From: Deroplatys truncata | Taxonomy: Eukaryota; Arthropoda; Insecta; Mantodea; Mantidae | Assembly: GCA_030765065.1 (NCBI GenBank) | Contig: CM060983.1 | Coordinates: 46,312,067 to 46,376,066 of the forward strand | Length of the DNA stretch: 64,000 bases | Direction: 5' to 3' | In this document: positions 1-11,706 of the stretch, piece after piece | Position numbering within the stretch: the first letter of the stretch is position 1 | Layout: each line of letters starts with the position of its first letter | Made by a program: the position numbers and the translations under genes | The notes under the pieces: generated by a model | What the model saw: only the letters and a program-made list of their open reading frames with translations | The model's database searches: none | Told to the model about the DNA's origin: nothing

Positions 1-310
1 CTCCGGGGTGTTCAAAATCTTTTCCATGAACGTTTTCCGGCGAGGTGGATTCGGAAGAGCTGGTTCAGCTCATTGACCTGTCCGTTCACCTGTTTTGACA
101 CCAATCGATTTTTTTCTGTGGGGTCATCTTAAAGCCTTGTTTATGGCACACCGATCGAATCGGAAGAGAACCTATTAGCAAGGTTACTAATAGCCTCTGA
201 CATCGTTAGGAACATACCAGGAATCTTTGAATGATTGCGAAAGTCGATGGTGCGGCGCTGCAGAGCTGGTATTGAGGCTGGTGCGGTTCTTGTAACGTGT
301 GTTGGTATTT
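1..310 (+). pseudogene. Tc1/mariner transposase C-terminal remnant
   Basis: The plus strand translates, across at least one frameshift near 140 and two stops, to the end of a Tc1/mariner-superfamily transposase. Visible blocks are FFLWGHLKAL followed by YGTPIESEENLLARLLIAS and a basic tail with RRCRAGIEAGA. The last catalytic acidic residue of this family lies just before the FLWGHLK block, in a region that is degenerate here. The same protein lineage is encoded by the element at 675-2051. The copy is cut by the window edge and no terminal inverted repeat was found after it. An antisense ORF on the minus strand over 141-359 is a shadow of this remnant. Confidence 0.7.
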
Positions 311-674
311 TAATTGTGTTGTGTGAATGTTCTGACTTATGACCTTCAAGTGTATTCAATAAATAAAAGTTTGTAATAAAATTTCAAAGACTTAGGTAAA
401 TCATTATCATTATGAAACATTTCGGACGGGTTCTTATATGAAAGCTGTACATAATTGTCTCCGATATCATCCCTTAAAGTTTGTAACATAGTCACAGAAT
501 CATCCTGTATATTATTTTTGAACCAAATATTGTTGCAAGTCAACTCAAAATTGCAATTCCAGTTGGCACAACAATAATTATATTTACTACCGTAAAACAT
601 ACTCATGTATTCACACCTATTCCAACTTTAAATAGGTATATGGTGGAGTCGAATATCCTTAAACGTATTACATA

Positions 675-2051
675 CAGGTGAGTTTGAAATCCACCGACAA
701 ACTTCAGGGGTGATTCCTGACTGGAAATGGAGCACAAAAGTTCACATCACCTTGTGTCCGAAAATGCATAGTTTCCACGGTAGATGTCACTGACGACATT
801 CTCTCATAACTTGCTGTGTGCGCTTTGAGTGTTGCAGATAGTGTGATTTAAGCAACGTAGAAGCATAATTCATTCCAGGAACAAGCCGAGATGGTGTTCG
901 TGTAGGCCAAGCAGGTGGAAACGGTCGAGAGGCAGCACGGATGTACCGAACCACGTACCCTGACAGACAGCACCGCCCATATCACACAACATTTGGAGCC
1001 ACTTTTCCTCGTTTGAGTGAGCATGGGTCCTTTGGGACAGACGGACGTTCAGGGCGGCCGCGGACTCTGCGTACACAGATGTGGAGGAACATGTTTTCTA
1101 TGATAGTGAGAACAACCCAGGGAATTGGCCCGCCAACATGGTGTAAGCCAAAGGACGGTTATTTGTATCCTATATGACAAATTGTATTATCCCTATCACC
1201 TCTAACGTGTGCAGGGATTATCACCGGCGGATTTTCCTCCACGGGAAATATTCTGTTGCTGGTTTGTGCAACAGGCCATCACCATTATGGGGTTTCTGTC
1301 TTCAGTGACCTTTGGTAGAGATGGCATCATTAACCTGCATAATCGTCATCTGTGGGCTACAGAAAATCCTTACGGAATGGTTGAAGCGTCTCATCAGCAA
1401 CGGTTCAGCATCAATGTTTGGGCAGGAATTATTGGCGACCGCCTACTTGGACCACTTCTTCTTCCACAACGCCTGAACAGAAAAACGTATCTGGATTTCC
1501 TGCAACACACTGCCTCTATTGCTGGAGAATATGCCTTTGGCAAACAACAGGAAATGTGGCTGCAACACGATAGAGCGCCATCCCATTTCCGCATTTATGT
1601 TCGCCGATACCTAACAGCATCTTCTCCAGATGTTGAGGTCCTGCTGCATGGCCTGCTCCATCACCGGACTTAAACCCCCTGGAATTTTACTCGTGGGGGC
1701 ATCTGAAAAGCACTGTGTACGGTAAGCCTGTTCCGGGTGTTCAGACCCTTCAAGCGTGTCCACGTAGCCTGTGACAATATTCGGACATAGCCCTGATCAT
1801 TCGAACGAGTGAGGCAATCCATGACGCGATGTATGAATGCCTGCATTGCATCCCACAGAGGCCATTTTGAACATCTGTTGTGACATGGATGGGATTCAGG
1901 CCATGTACTGTGTGCCAGGCCACTTTGATGTTTTTCAGTGCCATCTACCGTGGAAACTATGCACTATGCAAGGTTATTATGAACTTTTGTGCTCCAGTTC
2001 CAGTCAGGAATCATCCCATGAAGTTTGTCAGTGGACTTCAAGCTAATTCTG
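675..2051 (+). mobile_element. Tc1/mariner transposon, full length with long TIRs, inactive
   Basis: A complete element of 1377 bp. Left and right ends are inverted copies of each other over about 125 bp (675-799 and 1927-2051), starting CAGgtgag at the left and ending in CTG at the right. TA dinucleotides flank both ends (673-674 and 2052-2053), the target-site duplication expected for this superfamily. It encloses a broken transposase on the plus strand. Confidence 0.85.
860..1790 (+). pseudogene. Tc1/mariner transposase, broken
   Basis: The N-terminal part reads in one frame from about 870 to 1177 (helix-turn-helix region GREAARMYRTTYP, then SGRPRTLRTQ, the GRPR-type linker between the two DNA-binding domains). 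The catalytic part reads in another frame from about 1209 to 1673: NVWAGIIGDRLLGP, LNRKTYLDFLQH, then WLQHDRAPSHF, which carries the second catalytic Asp. A third frame gives PSPDLNPLEFYSWGHLK, with the third acidic residue. The first catalytic Asp block (family FTDEA) has decayed to VTFGRD. There is no intact start codon and there are several frameshifts, so no protein is made. The function in life would be cut-and-paste transposition at TA sites. Confidence 0.8.
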
Positions 2052-3190
2052 TATATGGTATCAAAGTGAAATAGGAAAAGACGAATTTAAACATACAGCA
2101 ACGAATATTTCTGCAACTATTAATGTTAGGATAAAGATCATTTTACATAAAAACTGCATCTTTTTAAATCTGTCTATATATTTCCTGCATTAAGCTTTTC
2201 TCTATTTCGAATTTACTTGTATAAAATTCTCAGGTTATATACAGACACTAACTGGCTTAATCCATGTTTCGCGGGTAGCTTTTTAAACTCAAACGACGAA
2301 TTAATTAATTTCACTTACTTCCCCCCGTTCTTTATGAAATTATTGTACAATGATATTTTGTGAATCCTCCGCTTTACCCCTTAAAATTGTAATTTCGTAC
2401 TATTCCTAATGGATGAAAAATCCGCATCATATTCACCTTCTCTCTGGTCCCACAGTGTTAACAGCATAAAAGCTATATAGTTTTCACATAATATAGAAAA
2501 CCTTAACATATACAACGAAATGCAGGTAAAGCAGGTGAATATAAAGATTTCACATTCCCAGACCACTAAGTTAACTTCTTTGGAAAAGACGCATAATCTG
2601 CGACCACCGAGAAAAATAATCTTCTCAGTTGTTAATTATAAAATATTGGTGGACTGATTTTACACACAATTTTCTCCTTTATACTATTATATAGCATGCC
2701 CTGCTAACGAACTTGAATGCAGCATACCAAGGAAATAAAGCAAAACTTTCACACTTTGAGGTTGTTAAAATAGTTTGGCATTGATCCCGCATATATATCC
2801 TGCAAGTATAAGCATTTTTGATTCTCTTTTGTTTTGCTGCACCTTATTAGCTATATATGTACGTATATTATATGGTTAATATAGAATTGAAATATACGAT
2901 ATTTGTCTTATTTTACATGCATTTTCTGTGGAACAACAATAATTATTTTCTACTCGCGGCATTCTCAACGAAAAGTCAACACCTTCTTTTCAAGTGCTTT
3001 CTTGTATAACTCCAATGCGCTCGTATTCTAGTATCGGGAGAACCAATGAACTGAGAACTGACTGCAAAGTGTTTTTCCTGACCGCCTTATCGGCGCTCGT
3101 TGCCGTCTGCGGCTATCATGGAATCGCACAAATTCAACCATACAACACTTTTAAAATTACTTTTAAAGGCTTTACATAACTTTATGAAAG

Positions 3191-3371
3191 AAAATGAAAA
3201 AAACAAAATGAGTTTTTATTTCTGGACGGTCTTCAACTACTGTGGTTCTTAGCGTCCCATTTTATATTGGGCGTGAAAGACCGGAAATTTTGCTCAGAGG
3301 CCTCTTTATCAGGCTTGAGGTTCTTTTACGTACCGTAAATCTACGACACGGAACCACCGGCTTTACTTACC
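3191..3371 (-). mobile_element. SINE A copy, 5'-truncated, inside mariner TIR
   Basis: The minus-strand body of SINE A runs from the tail hairpin to the CCGGTGGTTCC segment and lacks the tRNA-like head. It is bounded by a perfect 13-bp duplication AACTTTATGAAAG (3178-3190 and 3372-3384), so it landed by target-primed retroposition inside an already resident Tc1/mariner element. Confidence 0.85.
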
Positions 3372-3384
3372 AACTTTATGAAAG

Positions 3385-4329
3385 GAGATGCTGAAACTGG
3401 CCACCGTCGTTGTCCATACATTTTTGGCACCTCTTTAGGAAACTATCCATCACTCGGTAATTTCCTGGCGGATAATTTGTTTTAATCCTTCCAGGGTGTG
3501 TGGGTATGTCTTGTATACTTTATGTTTTAATTTACCCCCAGAGATAGAAATCGCAGAGGGTTAGGTCGGGGACCGAGGAGGCCCCAAATCTCTACTAATA
3601 ATTCTGTCCTTAAACTCACTTTCAACTCTTCTCATTGAAATATTGTCCGTGTGAACTATGGCAGTCTTTTGAAAAAAGGCAAAATCACGCTCCCTGTCTG
3701 TTATTCTCTAAAAAGGGGGGGGATTGTATTCACGTATGTAGAGGCGTCAACTGTTGACTCGAAAAAAATTGGCCTTATAACTCTTTCTCTGCTCATGGCG
3801 CACCATACACCAATTTTTTTCGTCATGGAGGAGTGCTTAATGAACAGTATTAGGTTTGTCAGAGCTCCAATAACAATTATTTTGTGTACACACATATCCA
3901 TGCAAGTGGAACTAAGTCTCGTCTGAGAGAAATTGTGTACACTATTGAAACTCCACTCACAAAATGTGTGCCTAATTACAGGATCACCTGGTTGAAGAAC
4001 ATGTGCCACAGTTATTTTATATGGTTTTAACTTCAGCTTAGTAGCTCTTCGCACAGAGCCATAGGAAATGCCTGCCTGTTGTGAAAGACGCCTAAGCGAT
4101 TTTGAAGGGAAGTCTACAAACGATGACCGATGTTGTGTAATGTTTCTTCGGTATGAATCCTGCGTTGTCTTTTAGGTTTCTTAGACTGAACACTTCCTGT
4201 GGCCTGAAATTTATTATAAAGTATATGGATTGTGCGGCCTGGAACTTTCACAGCAGAAAATTTTTCTGCAAATCGCATTTTCACTTGACGAGCTGACTGT
4301 GCTGACATATGAATCATAAATAAATACAC
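3385..4329 (-). pseudogene. Tc1/mariner transposase, broken (minus strand)
   Basis: On the minus strand the N-terminus reads from 4329: a helix-turn-helix segment with FAEKFSAVKVPGRTIHILY and KFQATGSV. After a frame change comes a second DNA-binding part (RRLSQQAGISYGSVRRATK), then HTFCEWSFNSVHNF. The catalytic core retains KIGVWCAMSRERVIRPIFFE in frame, followed by decayed QKTAIVHT where the second catalytic Asp (family QQDGATAHT) is lost, and a shifted PRSP..LCDFYLW block. The same lineage supplies the C-terminal fragment at 19318-19586 and the remnant at 41760-43185. Multiple frame changes make it non-functional. Confidence 0.8.
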
Positions 4330-5194
4330 TCTGCGCAGTAGAAAGCATAAACTGAGCCATAATATACTTTGTGACTAAGTACAGTACAAAATAAATAACT
4401 CGTAATAACTGAACTACACCATATCACTGTCAACTCAATACTATACAGCCAGAGCAGAGCAAAGCCGGGTCAGTAGCGTGACCTTGATTGCAGCAGCAGC
4501 GGTGCAGAATCATGTGTCCACATGCCCAGTGAAAAAACACCGTGCAGCCGTTTCTTAGTTCATTGGCTGTCGGATACATAGGCTATGAAATGTGTTTTAA
4601 TGTTTTAGTAACTTAAGAGTTAGAATTAGAAGGTGTTTTATAGCCCATTTCCGTCAAAAAGAATAAAGCTATGGCGAAAGAATTATCAAAATGAGGAGTA
4701 GTTTTTGAGATTACCCTACATACACACATCGATCCAATACGTAACAAGTTTTCACTGTTTCTAATAGTAGTATAGATTTCAACACGTGCCTTTTACAGGT
4801 CTATTACTTAAGGTAACCATCAACGAAAAGGTGCAGATGCAATTTTTATTAAAAGTGAAACTAATAAAAAATAAATTTCATCTTCCAAAATTTAATATTC
4901 TTTGCTATTAATAAAGCAAATAAATAAATTGTATTTAAAAGATATAATTTATTTAATATTTAAATATTAAAGTATTTTATATTGAGGTCATACGAAATCT
5001 CTAAGATATGCTATTTTAATTAAAACTGCTAGAGGCATTCTTGAGAAATTAAGGAAAAATTGTCCTTATAAAAGGTTGTTAAGGTGGTCAGAAAACCTTG
5101 AACTTAAAAACCCGAATTTTTCTTTGATTGGTAATTCTTTATCCTCCAGAGCCTGGAAAGATGAATGGGGAGTAAATGTGTGTGTATGTGTGTG

Positions 5195-6168
5195 TGTGCG
5201 CGCGTCGCTATATGCTGGCCTTGAAGCTCTATACTCTTTCCATGGCTTGCGAGAAACAAGCGAGTAGACAGCACTTAAAAAAAATTAAGTACTGAAAAAT
5301 TCAAACTAATAATAACAGATATCTGATGCCACAGAAACGTTATTTGAACTAAACTGTGAGTTTTAAAGATGTCTACAATTTTGTGCAGTAAGTTTTTGTC
5401 TGTGGCGGCGCCGTGGCCTGGTCAGACCGCTTGCCTCACACCGAGGCGGCCGGGGTTCAATCCCAGGGACCCGCATGTGGGATTTGTGGTGGACAAAGCG
5501 GCGTCTGGGCGGGTTTTCTCCGGGTTCTCCGGTTTCCCCCGTCATTCATTCCACCAACTGCTCCATCATCACCTTTCCTTTCATCCATTTCACCATCATT
5601 TCGTTTCATCTACTTCCTTCCTCCCATACCAGGCATCGCGCTGACTACCCATCCTGTAAGTCCTGGGGGGGGGTGTAAGTCCTACATAAGAGGGAGTTAA
5701 ACAGAGAAAGAAGAAGAAGTTTTTGTCTGTCATGGTTTACCCGTAACACAAAATTCCTTCCGAAAGAAGAGAATTTCAAGCTACTTTCAGGAAATTCAAA
5801 ATACATTTTATTTATCAGTAAATATCTCGAATACATGGTATTTTAATCGGAAACGTTAAAACCGTTAATGCGAAAAATAAAAAATGATATGTATATCGAA
5901 AATGTTTGCATGTAAAGATTAGTGGGGATTTTCTTGAAAATCTTCGTATCTTTAGAGGATACTGAACTTACATGCAGTACTTATGGCATTTATCCGACTT
6001 TTCGGTTTTGAGTTACGCTATTCACATACATACACAGCGACCTTTTTCTAAACATGAAATTTTGCAGTATCAGGGAGTCAAAACGTGTATTTCCATTGAA
6101 TTCTCGGTATCGAATTTTGCATGGAATAACTCTTGCCTACTGTAAGTAGTTGGTAGAGAAAGTAAAGA
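5195..6168 (-). mobile_element. R element, minus, with SINE C inside
   Basis: An R-family copy in reverse orientation. The 5' end is at 6168 (reverse complement begins CTTTACTTTCTCTACC) and it contains the family blocks AGTTACGC..., CCGACTTTTCGGTTTTGAG and the decayed CA repeat. The 3' side stops abruptly at a TG/CG dinucleotide tract (5175-5195), so the 3' terminus is missing. SINE C interrupts it at 5404-5716. Confidence 0.75.
5404..5716 (+). mobile_element. SINE C, tRNA-derived, complete with TSD
   Basis: It begins with a tRNA-like head (A-box-like GTGGCCTGGTCAGACC, B-box GGGGTTCAATCCC), continues with a pyrimidine-rich body and ends in (AAG)n. A perfect 14-bp duplication AAGTTTTTGTCTGT (5390-5403 and 5717-5730) flanks it. 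The interrupted R element resumes exactly on the other side. This is a young, full-length insertion. Antisense and sense ORFs here are incidental. Confidence 0.9.
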
Positions 6169-6217
6169 TATTTAATGTCAAAAGTCCTTTGTGTGGGAAG
6201 TCTCCTAGAAGATGCTG

Positions 6218-6450
6218 AAGCCCACCTCCTGGTGTGGGGATGGCACGTCTGCCTCACATTTAAGAGGTCCCAAGTTCGAATCTCGGTTAGCGCAAGTTAA
6301 CTGGAAAGGCTTTTTTTCCCTTATTCTGAGAAGACGAATGTCGGTAACTCTAAGCTCTAGGAACCCCGGGTCATTTGAGCATCATTTTAACCATTTCGTT
6401 CATTCGCCGTCTAATATGTCCTACTCGGATAAAACTTTAAAAAAAAGAGG
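6218..6450 (+). mobile_element. SINE F, tRNA-derived
   Basis: The tRNA-like head has a box-A region (GGTGTGGGGATGGCACG) and a box B (AAGTTCGAATCTC), followed by a body containing CTCTAGGAACCCCGGG and a tail of TAAAACTTTAAAAAA. A reverse copy with the same head and body lies at 23252-23478, which shows this is a dispersed family rather than a tRNA gene. Confidence 0.75.
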
Positions 6451-7227
6451 CTAAACTTAAATACGATGTTTGGTTTTCAGACGAGTTGAGTTTCTGAATT
6501 ATACTGTCCACACACGCACACGAGGATTTAGCAACATTCGGAGTATTAGGGTGAAATTTCGATATAGACGTCGGGAGTTGAATGTAACACTAGACTGTCT
6601 TAGTAGCGGCAGAGCTAAAAGAACGTTTTCAATGACATGCACATTGAAAATGAAGGTCGGAATTGACGTAGCGTTTTCCGTAAACACGTTTAGGCGATCT
6701 AGGAAGCTGTGAAGTGCAGGAACAGGTGTGTGAGTGAGATAGATTCGAAGTTAATTGCCCACTCTACCCCGTGCACCATTTACACACCAGGAATCTGCCT
6801 CCCGGTGATTGTTCAGGTATGCAGCAGGTAGGGTTGTGGTAATGTTGGAATAAAGTGACTCATCCTTCAGATATCCCTACATACTTTCTGCTTGGAGCTA
6901 GCATGAATCACAACGGCAGATGAAACCTCTTTGGAATTCAAACGAGCTCAAGGATACAGTCTCTGTGACCTTTCCTGCTGAACATCAAGCCATATATTGC
7001 CCAAAATATAGCATGTCTACACGGTGAACTGTCTTCTGAAAACGTCACTGAAGAATATTGACAGTTTCGTTTGAAAGGTGTCATAATTATTTTAAAGAGG
7101 GCGTGGAACGTGAACGATAATTTTATAACGTATTAAAACCACAAGTAGTACTAGGAGTTGAGGCGCGTATACAAAAGTTCACTTCAGTATGTAACTGCAT
7201 TCAGGAACATTAATGTGTTATGTACAT

Positions 7228-7922
7228 TTTTACTTTCTCTACTGCTTACTTATAGTAAGTAGAGGAAGTATTTTATTCCACCCAAAAATTCCACACAAGA
7301 TCTCACTAAAATACGCGTTTTGAGGACCCCTGAATAAAAAAAAGTATTTTTAGAAAAAGGTTCGTGCGTATGTGTCTGTAAACAGTATAACTAAAAAACG
7401 AAAAATCGGTTAAATGCTAGACTTGGTATTTAAGTTCGACATCTACCAAAGATGCGATACGAATATTTTCAAGAAAATTTCCCTACCCCAAACTACCCTT
7501 TATATGGGATATTTTTCAAAAATGTTTATATTCTTTAAATAAGGCTCCAAAGATTTTAATTAAAAATACAATATGTTTAAGACATTTACACGACAAATGA
7601 AATATATATATTGAATTTTCTGGGAAGAGCCTCTGAAGTCCTCTTCATTCTGAATGCCTTTTGCATAACTGGTAAACCATTTAGAGATAAACAAAATATT
7701 ATCATACAAAACATTTAGATGCTGTTAAAGCATACATTTTGTGTCAAATATATATTTGAGTTAACCATTTCCGAGATATTCCTTGTTATTGAATTGAATA
7801 GCTATTCAAATGGAACACTATTCTCAAATGGAAATTCGTTATTTTTTTTTCTCCTGGCCATGCAAAGAGAACGGATTTCAAAGTCATCACATAGCGACTG
7901 GTCTTAAAAGATTCGAACTATC
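7228..7922 (+). mobile_element. R element, plus, 3'-truncated
   Basis: Starts with the R terminus (ACTTTCTCTACTG and the hairpin CTTACTTATAGTAAG) and follows the family to the GACTATCGC block near its 3' end. There it switches directly into the TG microsatellite of a second R copy, which suggests recombination or a template switch at simple sequence. Confidence 0.85.
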
Positions 7923-8215
7923 GCGCGTGTGTGTGTGTTTGTGAACAGCACAACTCAAAACCAAATATCGGTTAGATACCAAACTTGGTATTGAAGTTCA
8001 TGTTCTTCCAAGGATACGGATAAAAGATTTTCAAGAAAATTCCCCCACCCCAAACTAGCCTTTAAATGGAAAATTTTTCGTTTTTCGTTTTCGCACAAAA
8101 GGTTTGTTTAAAATAATTGCATCACAAATGAAATGCATATTGTATTAAATTTTCTGGGAATAACCTGCGAAATCCTGGGAATGACTTTTGTATAATTGGT
8201 AAACTGTAGGGGTTT
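7923..8215 (+). mobile_element. R element fragment starting at its TG tract
   Basis: Begins inside the TG microsatellite and runs through the GAACAGCACAACTCAAAA block to the GGTAAACTGTA block, then is lost. It sits head-to-tail behind the copy at 7228-7922. Confidence 0.8.
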
Positions 8216-8299
8216 TTAAAACCTACTTTTTAACCTCGTATTGTAAATGTACTATTTGAACCACGCTGTTATCAGCTGATCAGATTTGTACTTAACATA

Positions 8300-8802
8300 C
8301 AGGGTTATTCAAAAAGAAGTAACAGACTTTAAATATTTATTTTTATTGAACAACAATAGATGGCGACACATGCGATACATCACTGAATAGAGGAAAGTTC
8401 AAAATTTTATTTTATGTGTTCAAAATTAGCACGATTTGTTATGCGAGGACGACAAGTGCTTTTCCGTTTGCATACGCAACCATCTTCTACGAATTTATTG
8501 TAGCAATTGTAAATGTTGTATGACGAGGTGGCTCTTTGTTGAACTTACAACGAAGTGCACGCTGCAATGAAACAATAGATTCACTCTTGGCACACTGCAC
8601 CACACAAAACGACTTTTCCTGTGACGTCGCCATTTTCTCGTAAACAAACCCAGCGCCGCTGTAGGCACTGAATGGAACTAATAGGTGGGGCTTAAAACTT
8701 TGAACTTTCTTCTATTCAATGATGTGTCGTATGCGTTGCTATCTATTGTCGTTCATTAAAAATGAATATTTGAAATCTGTTCCTTCTTTTTGAATAACCC
8801 TG
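8300..8802. mobile_element. Mariner-like MITE with 105-bp TIRs
   Basis: The ends are inverted repeats over about 105 bp, opening CAGGGTTATTCAAAAAGAAG on the left, with the complement at the right. TA duplications flank both (8298-8299, 8803-8804). It is a 503-bp deletion derivative: the centre keeps only the start of a transposase gene on the minus strand. It needs an autonomous relative to move. Confidence 0.88.
8480..8633 (-). pseudogene. Transposase N-terminal stub inside the MITE
   Basis: From an ATG at 8633 the minus strand encodes MATSQEKSFCVV, then SESIVSLQRALRCKFNKEPP and a decayed RHTTF before a stop near 8495. This is the first helix-turn-helix of the same transposase group found at 13362-13920 and 57160-58260 (which begin MATVKHKVFYVIEFAK and MVNPQNRSWCVLEYH). 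The remainder of the gene is deleted. Confidence 0.7.
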
Positions 8803-9257
8803 TACTTTATTCGTCTGATTGGCTAAACTACCATCGATTGATCGGATTTGTTCTTAAAAGTTTTCAACCAGCTTGTGTTTATTTAACACTGAATTACAAG
8901 GAGGACTATGACAGAGAAAAAGGTTCAGGACATCCAAATTTTTAATGACTAAATTAAATACAGTTATGCAACACTAACAATAGATAGGTATTTTACTATA
9001 AGTTACACCAATAATTTCAAACAATATATGGAAACAAAATAAGGCGTTATTAAAGGAGATAAAAAAGATCAAGGGTTGCAGTTTGCGCTGCACTGCAAAC
9101 AATACAAGAGCCAGCGACCAACTGAGGGACTGTAAAGAATTGTGGGAAAAAAAGGCCGCCAGCTTGTTACGCAGCAAAGCGAAAATCATACACCCTGCTC
9201 GAAGATACCAACAAAGGGAAATACATGTTTTTCTGTTAGCATATAGTAATAATAATT

Positions 9258-9547
9258 ATTACATATTTATTTATTTATGGACGCTCTTTAACTACTAAAG
9301 TATTTAGCGTCCCATCCTATATTGGACTGAAGAACCAGAAATTTTGTCCAGAAGCCTCTTTACCAGGCTTGAGGTTCTTTTACGTGCCGGAAATCTACGA
9401 CACGAAACCATCGACTTTACTTCCCTTCCGAAGGAAGTCATGCTAAGTATTTTTACGTCCGAAAAAAATCCTTCGCTCTCCGCCGGGTTTGAATCCGCGA
9501 TCTTGAGAACTAGAGGCTATGGTACCCCTAGACCATGGAGGACAACA
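9258..9547 (-). mobile_element. SINE A, minus, full length
   Basis: The full SINE A unit on the minus strand: head with degenerate tRNA boxes (GGTTTGAATCC inverse), body and 3' hairpin. The flanking duplication AATAATAATT is at 9248-9257 and 9548-9557. Confidence 0.85.
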
Positions 9548-10914
9548 AATAATAATTTGTAGGATGTTATGTTAAAACCACATTTTATGTGCCTATTAAA
9601 TTTAAAATTTATACCTGCAAATTTTGCTTCCACTATTTCAAGTTATTCTAGCTGTATTCAATAAACAAATAAAGAAAGAAACTGTTATATATCTGGTATA
9701 TTAAATGTGCAAAATAAAAATAAATTAGAATGCCGCATGGTTAAAGATACCCTAGGAGAGGTCAGCAGTTATAGATATTATGTACCGAAATTAATGATTT
9801 TCTAAACTTAATTCTGTACGAATGTAGAAGAATTTTAAGCCAATGAATCATAAAATATTAAAAGATTACCCACTTTTAGAATATAACACAGATTTTATAC
9901 AATAAAACTTTGAAATATCAAACATCTCACTAATTTGACTTTAACAGAGCACTGTAAAAATGTATATGCAAATTTTATGAAATAAATTCAATGTAATTAT
10001 GAGAACCTGGATATTTAATGCATTTCCCTATGTTACGAGTAGCTAAAGAGCTTCTTCTTCCTCTACCTTTCCAAGGATTGGGAATTTAATCCCGTTCCGC
10101 TAAGGAAATAGCATTTCTTAAAAACTATGTACCTATATTATATTCTGTTATATACTATAACGAAATTGCATTATTCTGATTAAATATTGGTATCTCAGTT
10201 AAGCTTCTGAGCATTACAGGAAAAAATGTGTGAACATGTGGACGTCACCCTGTTTAGTTAAGTTTAGGCTTAGAGAATTAGGTTATGTATGTTAAACGAG
10301 AAGTGGCTGTCCTAGTGTTTCTTTGTGTAATGATTACAAAAAAACGTAAAATACTGAAAGTTTGACATAATATGGCACAAATATTGTTCTGTAATCTGTA
10401 AAATGTTTTTTACTGCTTTAATTTGAAATATGAAGTTTTTCCGTTCTGTATGGTCCTAAACATGTAATGTGAAGAATAATTACTGAAGTGTAAAGTGGAT
10501 TTTCCACACTGCTATTTGAAAACAAGGAAATTTTGACATAGTGTGGAAAGTTTTCGGTTGCCATTGCTCAGCTTTTTAATTATTAACACTAAATTAAGAA
10601 ACTGTTACGTCAAATTAAGCAATTAAGTCTTTTCAAATTACGCGCTGTAGAACTTTGGTACTATATCTGAAACTAGTTCGATAATTTTAAAAATTTGTCC
10701 AGAACAAGATTTTCAACCCCGGAATACGCTGGAAAAACGTTTAAAATTTAAATAATATACAGAATCTAATTAATGGTCGCACAGAATTTAAACTTAAGCC
10801 AACACTGAAAAACAACCACACTTAAAATATATGTAAACGAAGGCAAAAAGATATGTTTTCACAATGCCAACATGTTTTCATAATTTTTCATATATTAGCT
10901 CTGCTTTGCATTAA

Positions 10915-11664
10915 TTTTTACTTTCTTCATCACATACCTAGTAGGTAGATAAGGTCTTACATTTCATACAAAAATTATATTTTGATATTTCACCGGAAAT
11001 GTGTGTTTTGAGGCCCCATGAATAAAAGAAAACAATTATGGCAAAAGATACGTGTGGGCGTTTCTATACTTTTGTGAACAGCATAAAAACGGATGAATAC
11101 CAAACCTAATATTTAAGTTCAGGATCTTAAAAAGGATGCGACATGAAGACTTTCAAGAGTATCCTCCCAAATGAAACTACTCTTTAATTGGAAAAAAGTC
11201 CAAATTTTTGTGTTTCTCACAAATGAGATTCAAATACCATGCGTAAGTTATTTATATGACTAATAAAATGTATATGTTGAATGGCCTGTGAAGTCTTCTT
11301 CATTCGGAAGGAATGTTGTGCAAATTTGTATAATTGGTAAACGTTAAGAGATAGACTAAAACGTTAACCACAGAAAAATGCAGAACTCTTTAAAACACCA
11401 ATTTATTTTAATTTTTTGTGGCATCACTATTTCCGAGACATCTGTCATTATTGGTTTGAATTTTTCAATGCCTTTGTCATTTAAAAAAAGTGCTGTCGGT
11501 AATCAGTTGTTTCTCGCAATGTCAGGAAAAGAGTATAGACTCAGTTTCCTGCATCCCCCTTGTAGCTACAACGAAATGTGTAATGGAATTATTTCTGCAA
11601 AGATTTATCTTGATTAACATGAAGTGGTTAGTAAAATAAACTTTCGTAAGAATAGTTTGTAGAA
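10915..11664 (+). mobile_element. R element, plus, old divergent copy
   Basis: Recognisable blocks in order: CTTTCTTCATCACATACCTAG start, TTTCACCGGAAATG, GTGAACAGCATAAAAACGG, GATGCGACATGAAG, GGTAAACGTTAAGAGATAG and TAAACTTTCGTAAGAATAG near the end. It has no TG tract, and the last about 50 bp is decayed or missing. It lies next to the signal-peptide exon on the opposite strand. Confidence 0.75.
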
Positions 11665-11706
11665 GCTATATAAAAAGAATATAGACTAAGAAATGAGGTA
11701 ATTTAC

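Larger units (their letters stand above)
3034..4574 (-). mobile_element. Tc1/mariner transposon with SINE A insertion
   Basis: Both ends are copies of the long inverted repeat that bounds the small element at 19161-19737 (left 3034-3186; right ending GGCTGTCGGA at 4574). TA lies just outside each end (3032-3033, 4575-4576). Removing the SINE at 3191-3371 leaves about 1.36 kb, a normal length for an autonomous element of the group. The transposase lies on the minus strand and is frameshifted. Confidence 0.8.
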
